DNA of 64,000 nt from the NCBI GenBank assembly GCA_963682055.1, contig OY821745.1, forward strand, positions 13,957,501 through 14,021,500, written 5' to 3'. The position numbers were made by a program, and so were the translations under genes. Of the stretch, positions 1 through 12,974 are shown one piece after another. The notes beneath the pieces were generated by a model. The model was not told the DNA's origin. It searched no databases and saw only the letters and a program-made list of their open reading frames with translations. This stretch comes from Primula veris. Its lineage: Eukaryota; Streptophyta; Magnoliopsida; Ericales; Primulaceae. Each line of letters opens with the position of its first letter. The stretch's first letter is position 1.

Positions 1-1012
1 TATTAATAAATTACAAAATTGGCCTATTCTATCTCGCTTTTCGGATCAGCGAGATAGAATTTAATATTTTCCTACTTTTTGAAACACTCGTAATTTGCTC
101 GTTCGGACTCCGAATCGACTTCCGTTTGAACCGTTGGCTTCATTATTGAGTGCTCTATCATTTTAAGTCCTGAAATATACATTTTATTTTTTTCAAAAAG
201 ATCAAACATGTTATAGTTTTGGTGAGTAAATGTCGAGCAAAAAATTCGCTATAGTTTTGCTTAAAAATGGATCATCGCCACAAATAAAATTAAAAAAATG
301 ATCAACCCAATAATTTACATTTAATACCAACAAACAACACCAATACCGCAATAATAACATTTAATATGATGAACACAACAATAATAACACGTAATATGAA
401 CAAAATAACCATTCAAACAAACCATTCAACATAAAGTAATAAATAAAATTAAACATTAACATCTACTCACGAGACGACCAACTGCTCTTTTCCATTTTTG
501 AGACATACCATTTTACAAAATAACTTAATCATCATCGTTTGATATTGCAGTACTTTAAATACGATGTTATTACCATTATTACAAAATAACTTAATCACCA
601 TTATTGTTGTGTTCATCATATTAAATGTTATTATTGTGGTATTGGTGTTGTTTGTTGGTATTAGATGTAAATTATTGGGTTGATCATTTTTTTAATTTTA
701 TTTGTGGCGATGATCCATTTTTAAGCAAAACTATAGCGAATTTTTCGCTCGACATTTACTCACCAAAACTATAACATGTTTGATCTTTTCGAAAAAGAGA
801 AAATGTATATTTCATGACTTAAAATGATAGAGCACTCAATAATAAAGCCAACGGTTCAAACGGAAGTCGATTTGGAGTCCGAACGAGCAAATTACGAGTA
901 TTTCAAAAAGTAGGAAAATATTAAATTTTATCTTGCTGATCCGAAAGAGTAGACTCTATCTCGCTGATCCGAAAAGCGAGATAGAGTAGGCCAATTTTGC
1001 AATTTATTAATA
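1..1012. mobile_element. Foldback-type element with long inverted arms
   Basis: Bases 1-390 and 598-1012 are near-perfect inverted copies of each other around a spacer of about 200 bp. For example, the string beginning TATTAATAAATT at position 1 reappears inverted and ends at 1012. The right arm has an extra copy of about 24 bp of the GAGATAGA / CTGATCCGAAA segment. No coding capacity is visible. Long arms around a short loop are the architecture of foldback elements or foldback MULEs. The left arm starts at the window edge, so the true end and any target duplication may lie outside. Arm bases 105-205 resemble 39900-40010 inside element III. Confidence 0.8.
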
Positions 1013-1186
1013 AAATATGCTAAAATAGGAATTTTGGTGCGGTAATAGGCCAATTTAGAAAAAATCTCGATTGAGAGAAATGAATCATCTTTTTTATTTT
1101 TTATTTTTTATTAATTATTAATTGAAGTTATGTTTTTGTTAATATAATAGGTGTATGGTATGTTTTAATTGCCATTTTAAGTTACA

Positions 1187-1728
1187 TTGTTCTAATTTTG
1201 GTTCAACATTGATAATACATTCCAAATTTCTTTTAATTCAGTAATTTTATTTACATATTTTCTTATATAATAAGTTATTAAATTTTTTTACCAAACATGT
1301 CATTATACATTTCGGAAAAAAAAACAAGATGCATATTTGTGTTACCGTTGAGATTTGCATTAGACAAATCTTGATTTGGAGCGTTTTTATAAAAAAAAAA
1401 GTGTCTAAATTGATGTCCATATATATATATATATATATACTAGTAATCGTGCCCCATGCGTTGCGTGTGCGACTCGTAATACAATAAAAATATAGAAAAT
1501 AAGTATAGTTATGATATAAATATGTGGATAATAAAAAAACATATTTTAAGATTTAAAATAATGTTTGGTTGTTAAAAAAGGATAAATAATTTTATTAGTT
1601 TTTACTTTTTATATTTTTATTGGAGTATGATATTATTGTAATTAATATAAATGTGTATGTGTATTTTTTGAAATAAGTGGCTAAATTGGACAGCATCATT
1701 TGACTTGGGTCGACTTATTATAATAGAA

Positions 1729-1793
<65 letters not shown>

Positions 1794-1918
1794 GTGTAAG
1801 TTTTAAACAATCTTATAAGTTAAATTGTTCTAAATTTGGTTCAACATTGATAATACATTCCAAATTTCTTTTAATTCAGTAATTTTATTTACATATTTTC
1901 TTATATAATAAGTTATTA
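1187..1918. repeat. Direct repeat pair of about 100 bp
   Basis: About 100 bp starting near 1190 (TTGGTTCAACATTGATAATA) recurs almost unchanged at 1818-1918. The 625 bp between them is AT-rich and holds two (AT)n tracts and a motif resembling a Helitron 3' end. The cause may be a segmental duplication or sequence flanking an inserted element. No gene is visible. Confidence 0.75.
1731..1790. repeat. (AT)n microsatellite
   Basis: An uninterrupted AT dinucleotide run of about 60 bp. A shorter run lies at 1419-1438. Confidence 0.95.
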
Positions 1919-2235
1919 ATAAAAATTTACAACAAAAGAAAATTAGTGAACAAAACAAATAAACAACAATTATAATTTTGAAGTAAAAAAATGTACTTAC
2001 ATAAAGAGAATCTAAAAGTTGGTTAAAACCGACATATCCGAAGACCGAAAACCGCTTGACCGGTCGTATTTTTGGGTACCGGGCAGTTAACTAATTCAAC
2101 AATTATAGTCTCGTGAGGGTTTACAATTTTTTTTTAAAAGACTTGTGTACTATTAAAAGACATCATCATGTTAAGAAGAAAGCTTTTCTTATGGAACAAT
2201 TAAGTGCAATTCTTTAAAATAAAACACTTTTTAAA

Positions 2236-3352
2236 TATAAAGATTCACGTTATCCAACAATCTCATGTATTATTGGAAACAATAAAATTGAAAAAAGCTT
2301 GCTTGACCTAGATGGTAGTGTTAATTTGTTGTCATATAGTGTGTATGAACAAGTAGAATTAGGAGAGTTACAAGCAACCCGTGTTATATTATAACTTGCT
2401 GATAGATCTATAAAAATTCCAAGAGGAATCATAGAGTATTATAATTTGATGATAAATCTATAAAAATTCTAAGAGCAATAATAGAATATGTATTGGTTCA
2501 ACTTGAAAATTTCTATTGTACTAGACGCGCATCGTGAGTACGACCCTAAATCAAATATTCCTGTTATATTAGGACAACAATTCTTAGCAACATCTAATGC
2601 ATTAATTAACTGTCTAAACAGAATCATAAACTTATTGTTTGGAAACATGACTTCTGAATTAAATATTTTTAATGTGTTAAAACAACCTATGGAATAATAA
2701 GCTGTCCATGAGGTAACTCATGTAGATACTCTAATCCAAAACACATTTGATAAAACAATCATAGAAGATCTTTTACAATGTGAGTTGGAGAGTAATAATG
2801 AGAAAGATGAAATAAATTTTGAGAATGACATTAGTGAATGTCAATCATGCTTAGATAATAGTGAATTGTTTGCCATTGGAAATTGGAGGCCATGTTTTGA
2901 GAAAATTCCATAAACTGAATTAAAACCAACACTTTCTAGTGAAATCCCATCAAAATTAGAGCTAAAACAACTACCAACTACATTCAAACACGTTTTTCTA
3001 TGGAAAAACAAAACTTACCCCGTCGTAATTTTTTCATCCTTAGAGCCGATTCAGGAGGAAAAATTGCTAAATATATTAAAAAGTCATAAGTCAGCCATAT
3101 GTTGGTCAATTGCAGATCTTAAGGATATAAGTCATTTAATGTGTACACAGAGAATATTATTAGAAGAAGAAGCAAAAAGAATTAGGCAACATCGGCGTAG
3201 GCTAAATCCTAACATGAAGCAAGTGGTCAGATTAGAATTTCTTAAAATGCTAGAAGTAGGAATTATCTAGCCAATCTCAGATAGCTAATGTGTTAGTCGA
3301 ACACAAGTTGTTCATAAAAAATCAGGTGTCACAGTTATAATCAATGAGAAGG
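2236..3352 (+). pseudogene. Ty3/Gypsy (Athila/Tat-type) protease to RT-start remnant
   Basis: The translation shows the Gypsy aspartic protease region (SLLDLDGSVNLL, then LADRSIKIPRGIIE), a segment around IPVILGQQFLATSNALINC, and the RT-proximal region (AICWSIADLKDIS, RRLNPNMKQVV, VVHKKSGVTV). The order matches Athila/Tat pol. Several stops interrupt the frame (near 2390, 2450, 2697, 2911 and 3268), and part of the IKIPRGIIE segment is tandemly duplicated (about 2394-2440 and 2442-2488). Recognisable homology ends near 3352, before the RT catalytic motif. No LTRs were found, so this is a dead fragment. Confidence 0.85.
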
Positions 3353-4330
3353 CCCTATGGAGTAAAAGGGAATTGTAAAAGAATATGGTCTTCGTTTCCG
3401 AAGCAGGTTTTCGAGGAAACAGGTGCCTTTCCTATCCCAAATTAGTTTCCCGGTTATACGTGACTACGGCTAATATACATCTTGAACAAGTGGACGTAGG
3501 ATCCAAGTAAAATTTTTGTCACGGAGATGTGTACTTTCTTGTTATGTATTTTGGATTTCCTCATTCGCTTCGGTAATTCTTTACTGAAGCAACTGGCTTT
3601 CCTGCTGACTTTACCTAGTCATTATCGAATATACATTTAGAAATTAGAATTGACGGACGGTAGCCAAATATCTCACCCTAGCTTGTATTCAAGTGGAGAA
3701 ATAAGGTGGTAAGCAAATATTTGACATGAATTGGTAGCAAAACATTTACAATTGATACTCGTTTTTATACATCTTTACTCAAACATATCTCAATAAACCA
3801 ACATTCAATATTGTGCTTATTAAGAATTTGAATAAAATTAATCAAAGTTTTATGTGCAATTACTCTCAACTTCTAAGAATACTACAGAAGAATAAAGATT
3901 AAACTATTGTACAATATCTACTTAACGGGCATAACATCTTATACGAAATGTGGCATCAAAATCTGGCCTATATTTATACCCCTAATATCCTAGTTTATTC
4001 TTTCACAAAATTTAAGGCAAATTGCTTCGCCAAATATATCTATAGGCCTAGGTCTTTGTTTGCTGGTCTTCGCTCATGCTTATTCCCCATTGTTTGCCTC
4101 TTATCCCAACTTCAACAACACAGAATTTTCATATATTTCCATCCCAGATAAGTTTCATACTGCTCATTTGTTGACCTGGTCTTTTGTTAACTAAAACACA
4201 GTAAAATGGTTTTATAAGCAGTCTCAACTCATCCTCACTTTTTCTATCACCCTCGCAGACCCCAGCCCATGCAAAGCATTGAATTCTAAAATAAGACCCA
4301 ATTTCTAAAATTATTTATCCTTCTCATCCA
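3353..4330. other. Gene-free spacer, 3' flank of the DUF630/632 gene
   Basis: No coding homology was recognised. The right part should include the 3' UTR of the minus-strand gene whose stop codon is at 4331-4333. Confidence 0.6.
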
Positions 4331-7300
4331 TCAACTATTATTCTCTCTATGATTCTCTCGAGAAAGTCTATCCCGTCTGTCTTCTTCAATACGCTGCAAC
4401 AACTCATCGTAGGCTTTTACAAAATTAGACACAAACCTCTCCATAGACTCAAATATATGTCGCAAGCTCGATTGTAGACTGCCACTTTTACTGGTTTCGC
4501 TCTGATAGACGGCATGCCTTGGAAGACCATTTACGGCTCCCGAGGACGACAACACTATCCTTTTATCCATTGCCAATATCTCTTTGTGTATCTTATGATC
4601 TTTTCTCTCTAAGTTCTTCACTTTTCTCTCCATATCCTTGTTCGTCATCATTCTTTGTCGCACTTCTAGTGAATCCCGCTCCCATAAGTGAAGAATGGAT
4701 GAAGCAAACTCCCTCATAGAATCAACCACTTCTCTCTCCGAAATTCTGTCCATGGCTTGTGCCCATTGATTGCAAACCACAAAAACTGGAGGTGCACCTA
4801 ACCTACCAGGAGAGAAGGGGATAATGCCATCTGACGTTTCCTCGGGTATGTATAGAAGACATTTCGTAAGCCACTTATTCAGGGATTGAACAAAACCCTT
4901 TTGTTCACCGACCCAAGAAGAAAAACTAAATGTCCAAGTTAGCAGCTCATGTTCAAGCTGCAAGATAGCTTGAAGCTGATCATCGGAGAAGTGTTTTTGC
5001 ATTGCAGCAGCATCTAATCGTTTCGCTTGAGCAATAGCTTGGGACTGTATATGATGGCACTCGTACATGGCTTTCCACATTCGGGTTAATCTGAAAATAA
5101 GAAAACAAAAACAAGTACGAACATCAGGCCTATACATACGACACCAAACAGGGATGAAATGAGAAGACGGAAGCATGAAACTGTTGAATTGATGCCTTAA
5201 TATCACACAATTCTTTGGAAGCATGGAAATTTACAATTTTTAACTCCTACCTAGGTGCCTCTTTTAGTTAAATCCTATAATACATTTTGGTCTTTATGGT
5301 GAATCTGACCAGACCTCCAACAGGGCTGTATGATAGTAAAAGAGGAGAAATAGAGGGTTATTTAATATTCAGAGAAATAGAGGGTTTACTTAAATGGATT
5401 AAGCAAAAGAGCAGAGCGTCAAACCAACTGACGGAGCCTGGTATTTAATTTCAGCACGGGCTTTGAACCAAAACTATTGGAAGTCGTGAAGAAACTTTTT
5501 ACAAGTAATTATGGGGGTATTTTATATGTGCAAATAAATAACAAGGTTTTTGTATAAAATGGATAATCTCAGCGCTAAGACACAAGAAAGCGCTAAGCCA
5601 CAAGACTGAACATTCCATATTTTGTGATAGATCATGCAGATCTTACTAGTAGTAGAAAAAAACATGTGTTGTGTACGAAAAGCTGAATGTCATACCCTTG
5701 AACAACATCATTCAATTGTAGCCACAACTCTTCATCTCTCAATTTATTTATTGTCACCGAAATTTTGTCAACCACTTGTATTGCCATTCTAATCTTTGTA
5801 GAAAGACTCCTAACCACGGCTCTGGTTGTATCGATTTTCTGCGACTCGGCACCTGTTTCATCTAAACGCTTGAGCTTGCGGCACTTTCTTTCATGGAGTA
5901 TTCTCATTTTTTCTTCAACCTATAAAAACATAAAAGCAAACGTTCAAAATGATGTACAATAATAACTTAAGTCTCTAAATAACATCACATTATCTCTACG
6001 GCACTGAATATTGCAGTCTTCGCATCCCCATGGTTTCCCATACATGTCACTAGACCTGAATGTGGCAATTTAAACTTATAGATGAGGAATAAAAGAGGGA
6101 TACACTGTGTCCAAACTCTAATTCTGACAGCAATTACAAACGAAGAAGAGGGGAGGTAAGAGGATGAGACACAGTTTAAACTAAAAAAACAAAATGTTCC
6201 AGCGGTAGGTGCTGCCCAGGTGATTGAAAGAGAGGTGTGAAAGGGATAACAAATATCACTATAAGGAAGACAGCAATTACAAACGAAGAAGAGGGGAGGT
6301 AAGAGGATGAGACACAGTTTAAACTAAAAAAGCAAAATGTTCCAGCGGTAGGTGCTGCCCAGGTGATCGAAAGAGAGGTGTGAAAGGGATAACAAATATC
6401 ACTATAAGGAATATTGCGCTTCAGCTATAAACATAAAGTGTAAGTCATCACTAAGCAAGCAAACTTTATGAAACAATAACCTCATCTGAAAAAGCCCAAG
6501 AAGACAAAAATGCTTTGGACCACCTACCGTCGTGAGAAATCGAAGTAAAATGAAAGAATTTAAAGAAGCATCAATGACCCAACTAATAAGGTTGTCTAAG
6601 TTGCCAGATAAGACTAATAACAGTGATGATTAACTCAGTGAAAGAGCGAACTAGAAAGGCAATCCCATATAAATGGTTGAAAGACCGTACTGAAAAAGCC
6701 ACCCTGATTGTTAAATCCCTTTACATAGAAGAAAAAAATGTCTCCAGCAAAAGCACAGCACTTCCCTAGAAACAAATACAACATCAACAGGCAACCAAAA
6801 TGCCATTGTAAAACATTAAAATTGGCCTGCAAATTGCAATCTCCACTCCTCATAGGCTAGTAAAACATGACAAACTAACATCTGATCAGTGTTTTAAATA
6901 GCGTTATCGCTATCGTAGCGTTTTTTCGAGAGAAACGCTAAAAGCGCTAATAGCGTTGCTATATAGCGCTTTGCGGTGTATTTTTTTTTTGCCTAAATAT
7001 GCACTAAACTTTAGAATATATAAAAAAAAGAAAAAGAAATGTATAGTTATATTAGAAAGTAATAAAAAAAAATCAAAAAAAAAAATTGTTGTTGGTGATT
7101 TTCGAACTTGGGTCTGCTGGAAATTACAGCACTGTCTCAACCATCTGGACTGCAGACACTTTTATGAAAATTACACAATATATATTAATTATTTAGATCC
7201 GCTGATTTTTTAACTCACTATTTACGCTTTTGGTCCAGAATTTCGCGCTTTTTGCGCTTTTGGTCCCCTATAGCGCGATTTTAGCGCAATTCCACCCAAA

Positions 7301-10300
7301 ATCGTGATTTTTCGTTGCGTTTTTTACAAAAAAACGCTATTTCGCGCTATGTAGCGCGAATTTTAAAACAGAGCATCTGATAGTACTTCTAGCAATGACC
7401 AGAACCTCAGAATGTCGAAAAATAGTTAATTAAAGCCTTAACTACGAACACATGGTTCCAACTAACAACTGACGAATTTTCCGTCAGAAAAAGACAACAA
7501 AACTTTCTACTGATTCATGATTTCACATTGGAAAATCTGCAAACCTGGTAATTTACATTAAACTAACAGGGCCGTATTACATAACCTTGAATTGACCCAT
7601 GAAGCAAGCACTATGCATCTTAAGTAGATATACAAGATTACAGAAACTTGACGGTATTACTTTGTTTTGTTTTCTATTTTTTTAAGAAAGAGAGGAGGGG
7701 ACGAGGATAAGTAACAACACTTGCTACTAAACAGTGTTGTAAAATGACCAACAAAGAGCAACTATTTTCTTACCAGGGCACGATACCAAATTAGTAGAAA
7801 ACGGTGGACCTCAAATCATAAACTAAGCATCCCAAAAAATACAACAAGAAGCACAAAACAAGATATGAGAGGGACATGCGCACATGTCATAGCAGGCTAG
7901 TGGCTGTTTACCAAACCCCACTTAATTCAACAGTCATTCCCCTCCAAGAAAAATATCCAGAAAGTATACGCAAGGACAATATTTCACATGCTTTAACAAC
8001 GACTACCTAAAGAACAGACCCCTACATAACCTTGAACAAAAAGGACCATAATATAGTTGAGCAAGATTAATAGTAAATTTCCAAACTGTACCTTTACTTC
8101 TTCATATAATTTCTTCTCCCAGAGGTAAAGCTTTTGCAATGTGGACGAGAGAGTTCCTGATCTTATTCCCGGAACTAGATCAGTATCCAAATACGAGGGA
8201 TTCGATCTACCAATAGCTGATGATTCCGAATTTGAGTGGTGTGGTAATGAAGGTGTGATTACTTGTAATACCTTTGACGAAACTGTTACAAAGTCCATAG
8301 AATTGAATGTTAAGATGTTACAAAAGAAGCAGTGAGTGAATAATGAGCTGGAAAGGTGTCTTAAAACTGACTACATCTATAAAAGTCCAGATTTTTTGTC
8401 ATTAGTTCAGCAACCTCAATAAGGATGTTTTACCCACAGAAATAATCAACCTAACCAACAAGACCATCATCTATCTGTGTAAAGAAAAAAGGGTCATAAC
8501 CATACTCAACTAACATCAAATTTTTAGTAATTGGAAAATTGCATTCAACCACAATTTCTATAACCTGTGATTTCTTTATCTGTGTTTATATGTCAAGGGC
8601 CTGCCACGCAAAAAATAAATTGATAATTTCGACTTAAACCCCCCTGATCCGTTAATAGGATACTAGTTAAAGTTCCAAAATCATAAGGAAACACAATGCA
8701 ACACTGAGAAAGAAGAAACAATATCGAATATAATCGAGTAAGCAATACGACTCTAACTAGAAATCATGTGATTGGAAGTAGTTTAAATAGATATGGGGAA
8801 TTATTATAAATATAATACTATAATGTAAAAAAAGATGATCAGCATGATTGTTTTTTAATTTTACAAATCACTAGTAAGATAATTTCTAACCAGAATTTCC
8901 AACTGGAGTTTTATAACAGCAACTTTGTATGCAACATTAGGTTAAGCTTAAGGGAAATAACTTAGCACACAATACTACGTTTTGAAACAAATTGATTTGC
9001 AAATAAATCAAAGACGGGATCAAGTTTTCACCTTGGTGGGCGGCGCTTTTCTTATAAGGAAACTTCCCCACCTCAAGAATCTTAGCAACCTCGGTACCAG
9101 CATCCGAAGCCCGGTCAAACTGGACTTGAATTTCCCTGACAACATCCGAATCACCCGATGCTTTGAACCCCGCCACGTCACCACCATCTCCCGACCTCTC
9201 TCCACCACCACCACCCACAACTTTCTTATCCACCACGTGTACCTCGTACTCCACCGGATCATTCTCCACACTCGCCCTACTATTACCATACATCTTATCA
9301 TCATTATTATTATTATCCGTCTCGATTTCTTTCGACACATGATCTTTCTCAAACTCTTTAGAATATCTTTTTTCCTGCGAAACGTTCCGATTTCTATAAA
9401 CCTCCTTCACAACCTCGTGCTCATCCTCTAACTCGGGTATCCCTTCCTCTTCCCTCACCTCCTTCGAGTCCCGACTACTAGGCGTATGCGGCGGGTAGTA
9501 ACTCTCGAAAGTCTCGAAAGGGTTTAAGAAATCCCAACCCGACCCCCTCGGCGGCGAGGGAGGGGGAGGCGGCGGTTTCGACGAGGAAGCCTCCGAACTC
9601 GCCACATAACCCGAATAACCATTATTACCATACCCATTATTATTCATACCCGAATAACCATTACCATACCCATTATTAATCATCCCTTTTCCAAAATACG
9701 GATTAAAACTAGGGGTTCCACTCGCGTAAGGGTTTGAATAAAGGTTATAAGAAGAAGAAGACGACGACTCGCCCATATCCATACGCATCGTCTCGGTACC
9801 AAAAGGCCTATGCTCGTATGAGACCGAAGGAGTCACCTCGTTTCTCATATAGTTCATAGTTACCGTCTCGTTCGGCCTCTCCTCTTGTAACACCACCGAA
9901 ACGGACTTTGTAGCCTCTTTTTTCATATAATTCACATACATATTATCATTCCTCGTATTATCACTACTCATATACATATTATTATTAAAATTACCAGTCA
10001 TATGCATATTGTTGTTCATATTCATAAATCCCCCGATTCCATTATCATTACCACCACCATAATATCCAATATCTCGACCAATATCACGACCATTATAATC
10101 ATTATCATGACCATTATAACTAATACCAGGACCATTATAACCAATATCATGACCATAAGTATGCACAGGAGAGGAATTACCCGACTCATCATGGTGGTGG
10201 TGGAGATGAAGCGGAGAATCCGAAGGCGACACGTCATCATCATCATCATCGGAGTCATGAAAGTGGAGATGAGACCCGGAATGAGAGTGAGAATGATTGT

Positions 10301-10571
10301 GTCTAACCGGGGCCGAGGAGGAGGAGGGAGGAGGAACGGACCGAGAGGCAGTGTTGGTCTTTAGAGGGGGAGAAGAGGAGGGAGGATGAGAGGCGGAGGA
10401 AAGGAAGAAGAGGTGGAGGGAGGAGCCGACGGAGGAGAGAGAGTGAAGATACGCCGTGTGGGCCGCGGCTAAGGCGTATCGATGTTTGATAGCCTCGGAT
10501 AAAAAGGAGCATCGGTCTCGGCAGAGAGAGACTGCTGGTAAGTCGTCCACTTTCGAGTTCGTACACCCCAT
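4331..10571 (-). CDS. DUF630/DUF632 (NRG2-related) protein, four coding exons
   Basis: Coding exons on the minus strand are 10571-9032, 8282-8092, 5919-5696 and 5090-4331. All introns are GT-AG and the phases join exactly to 905 codons including the stop (904 aa). The N-terminus MGCTNSK is a typical N-myristoylation plus palmitoylation site, so plasma-membrane anchoring is likely. Residues 1-60 are DUF630. Residues 60-475 are low complexity: Ser/Pro-rich, His-rich and Asp-rich runs, Gly/Asn/Tyr repeats (about 136-200 and 299-322), a Pro run, then the family hallmark WDFLNPF at about 346-352. DUF632 starts near 475 (VREIQVQFDRASDAG) and includes RMWKAMYECH at the start of exon 4; the C-terminus is charged and likely coiled coil. 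Relatives include Arabidopsis NRG2 (nitrate signalling) and rice leaf-rolling proteins. The start resembles the At1g52320-like branch, so I do not assign the NRG2 symbol. The biochemical role is unknown. Confidence 0.95.
6126..6411. repeat. 143-bp tandem duplication in intron 2
   Basis: Bases 6126-6268 and 6269-6411 are consecutive copies of one 143-bp unit starting GACAGCAATTACAAACG. I saw two differences (A/G in an A run and GATTGA/GATCGA), so the duplication is recent. It lies in the 2.2-kb intron between exons 2 and 3 of the DUF630/632 gene. Confidence 0.95.
6887..7373 (+). mobile_element. hAT-like MITE (copy A) in intron 2
   Basis: The element starts CAGTGTTTTAAATAGCG and ends with AATTTTAAAACAGAG, so the ends are inverted (CAGTGTTTTAAA versus CTCTGTTTTAAA). 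It is flanked by an exact 8-bp duplication, CATCTGAT, at 6879-6886 and 7374-7381. CA-initial inverted ends with an 8-bp duplication are the hAT pattern. The subterminal regions are dense in short AGCGC/TAGCG palindromes. The interior reads, on the minus strand, like a tRNA half with a B-box-like AGTTCGAAAATC. There is no transposase, so it is non-autonomous. A second copy is at 41373-41816. Confidence 0.85.
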
Positions 10572-10780
10572 ATGTATCTATCGATATATCTATATCTCTA
10601 TATTTATATATATATAAATAGGTATCTATATATGTATTAAAGGGAGAGGGAATATTTTGATGACAGCGTGGGTTTCGTCGTCGGTTAGTAGGAAAGAAGA
10701 GAGAGAAAGAGTGGAGAGCTGCATCATCGGTGCGTGTTGTGTGGGATTTGATGTGTATGTGTATGTGTGTGTGTAACTGT
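10572..10780 (-). promoter_or_regulatory. Probable 5' leader/promoter of the DUF630/632 gene
   Basis: Directly upstream of the ATG (minus strand) lie an ATCTAT/TATATA-rich stretch (10575-10625) and a pyrimidine-rich tract (about 10690-10720 as read on the minus strand) typical of plant 5' leaders. A TG microsatellite lies near 10750-10775. The transcription start cannot be fixed from the sequence. Confidence 0.45.
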
Positions 10781-12969
10781 GTATCTATCTATATGGGGAC
10801 TATTATGTGTGTTTTATTTCTTTTTTGTACAATTGTCTAGTGTTGTCATACTAGTCTTTGTTAATTAGTACTGGTAGTTGCTTTTTCTTTCCTTCTTGTT
10901 TTCTAAAGACTACGACACTTTAAATAAAAGAGAAACTACAACGAAGACCACTTAAGTTTCATACTATATTCTATTAAGTTTCATATACTATATTCTACCA
11001 AGATCCATATTTTCAAGTGAGAAGGCAAATGATATGGTTACACATTGCTCAATAGATTTAGTGGCTTAAGATCCTTTTTTTTTTTAACAGTAGAGGAGGG
11101 GAACAACTATTTCTAATAGGAGAGACAACTTTGTTCTTTGGATAACAACGGGTCAAAATCAAATAAAGGAGAACAGAACAATGGTATAAAGTAAATAAAT
11201 ATTTTTTTAATTGGCGGAGATATATAAAGACGAATCCGCTTTGATACTGACGAGGAAGAGGGACCTCTTCTCCTGAAAACTTACCCACGCGATACCCTCT
11301 CCCCACGTCTTCTCCATCCATTAATCTTAGTTATATCACCCCGCAAGGCTCCCCCCTTGTCACGTCCGTATTGATGCTCCAACGTAGAGGATGTACGATG
11401 GCGGTTGCTCAGATCCTTTGTTTTTTTATTTTCTGACAAAAATATTTCTTTTTTTCCCTTTGCCCTTTACGTTGAAAATTTAAAATGAAATTTTTAATGT
11501 TCATCAAGAGTAATAAATGGAATTCAAATATATTCGAAACAACACGATGTGTGACTAGAAAATAGGAATACAACACGGAGTTAGCCCACTCTCTCTATAA
11601 GTATGGCTATGCACTCATTGGTTTCGTAAATTTGTAACTATATATGTTATCCCGTATGTTACTAACTTACTATAGCGATTAGCGTCCGTCAAAATGTATT
11701 TGGTTAGTCATAATCATTCCTCTTTTACATTGTGAGACAAGTTGTACAATAATAGAAATTACAAATTATATGTATTGTGTTTCCTCTAACAAAGTATATT
11801 TATGGTATATAAAAGAATTTCCCGAACTAGAAGTGCATTGTTTAAATGAATTCCATGAAAACCTTGTAAAACTTTGATAGGACTATGAGGGGTATTACTG
11901 TTTTTAGTCTACTTTTATTAATTGCCCTTCATAGGTATTGGTGATTTCATTTTATAACCCTATCATTTTCAATATTAATATCTGCTCTCCTTTCTTTTCT
12001 TTGTTACTACCATTCTTTTTTCTCACCAATAACGATGGTATACGAAAAAAGATGGCTAATCATTAAAGAGAATGAGCAGGTCAAGACGTGAAGTACATTC
12101 AAGTATTCAACCTACGAATCGTGTGTATTTACATATTTTTACTAGTTTTAATAAATACTGCAAAACTGTGAAGTGTAAATTATACTCGCTTAGAATTCGA
12201 TCGGTTAACATTCTAACCGTTAGTTTCGGACTTTAATCTAATAAACTATTTTCTTAGTACACTGCTTTGTTTTCTTTACAAAATAATGTAGCAACATTAC
12301 CAAACTTAAGTTGGTCATAAATATGCTCCACATAAATTAAAACAGCGACCAAGCCCACACGATACGTGGTTTAACACGATAAATGTCTTTCGCATAAAAT
12401 TGACAATAAAAATCAAATAACATAGAAAATCTATATAAAACATGAAAACCCATAAAAAGATAACAAATAAAAATCACAAATAGTTGAAGAATAAAATTTC
12501 ATAAAATTAACGAAACCCTAAATTAATTTGTAAAGAAACCCATACAGAAAAAGAAAAAAAACCTAAAAAAGGAGATTCAGTAGTCTCTTAACAAATCGAT
12601 AGATAACCGCGAGATGAAAATCTTTTTTTTTTTTTGGAAGGTAACGAGACGGAAATCTTTGTAGATGGACCAAAGGAAGTAAATAGATACACGGAGAAAG
12701 AGAAAAGAGAGAGGAAAAGAAGCACTAATGCTGGGATTATACAAGGGGGAGTATTAGTTTTATTGGAGCAGTTTTCTTTTTAAACTGTACGTCAGTTTAT
12801 TTTCCTTTTTCTCTTTTACGTAATTTCTTATTATTAAGGGGTTTTGTGAAAAATAAAGTGGCATGACTCGTAAGCACTCTCCACGTAAGGGCTCTTCACG
12901 TCAAGAGGGGGAGGAGTTGCACATTTTTATATAGTTTTTTTAACTATACATTGTTTCCACTGATAAATG
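10781..12969. other. Intergenic region without recognised features
   Basis: AT-rich sequence with no homology I recognise on either strand. The short ORFs here have no family signature. It ends at the target duplication of element I. Confidence 0.5.
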
Positions 12970-12974
12970 TTATT

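Noticed and set aside
8982..10566. Several ORFs of 78-149 codons on both strands
   Set aside because: They are out-of-frame or antisense readings of exon 1 of the DUF630/632 gene; low-complexity codons create long spurious frames.
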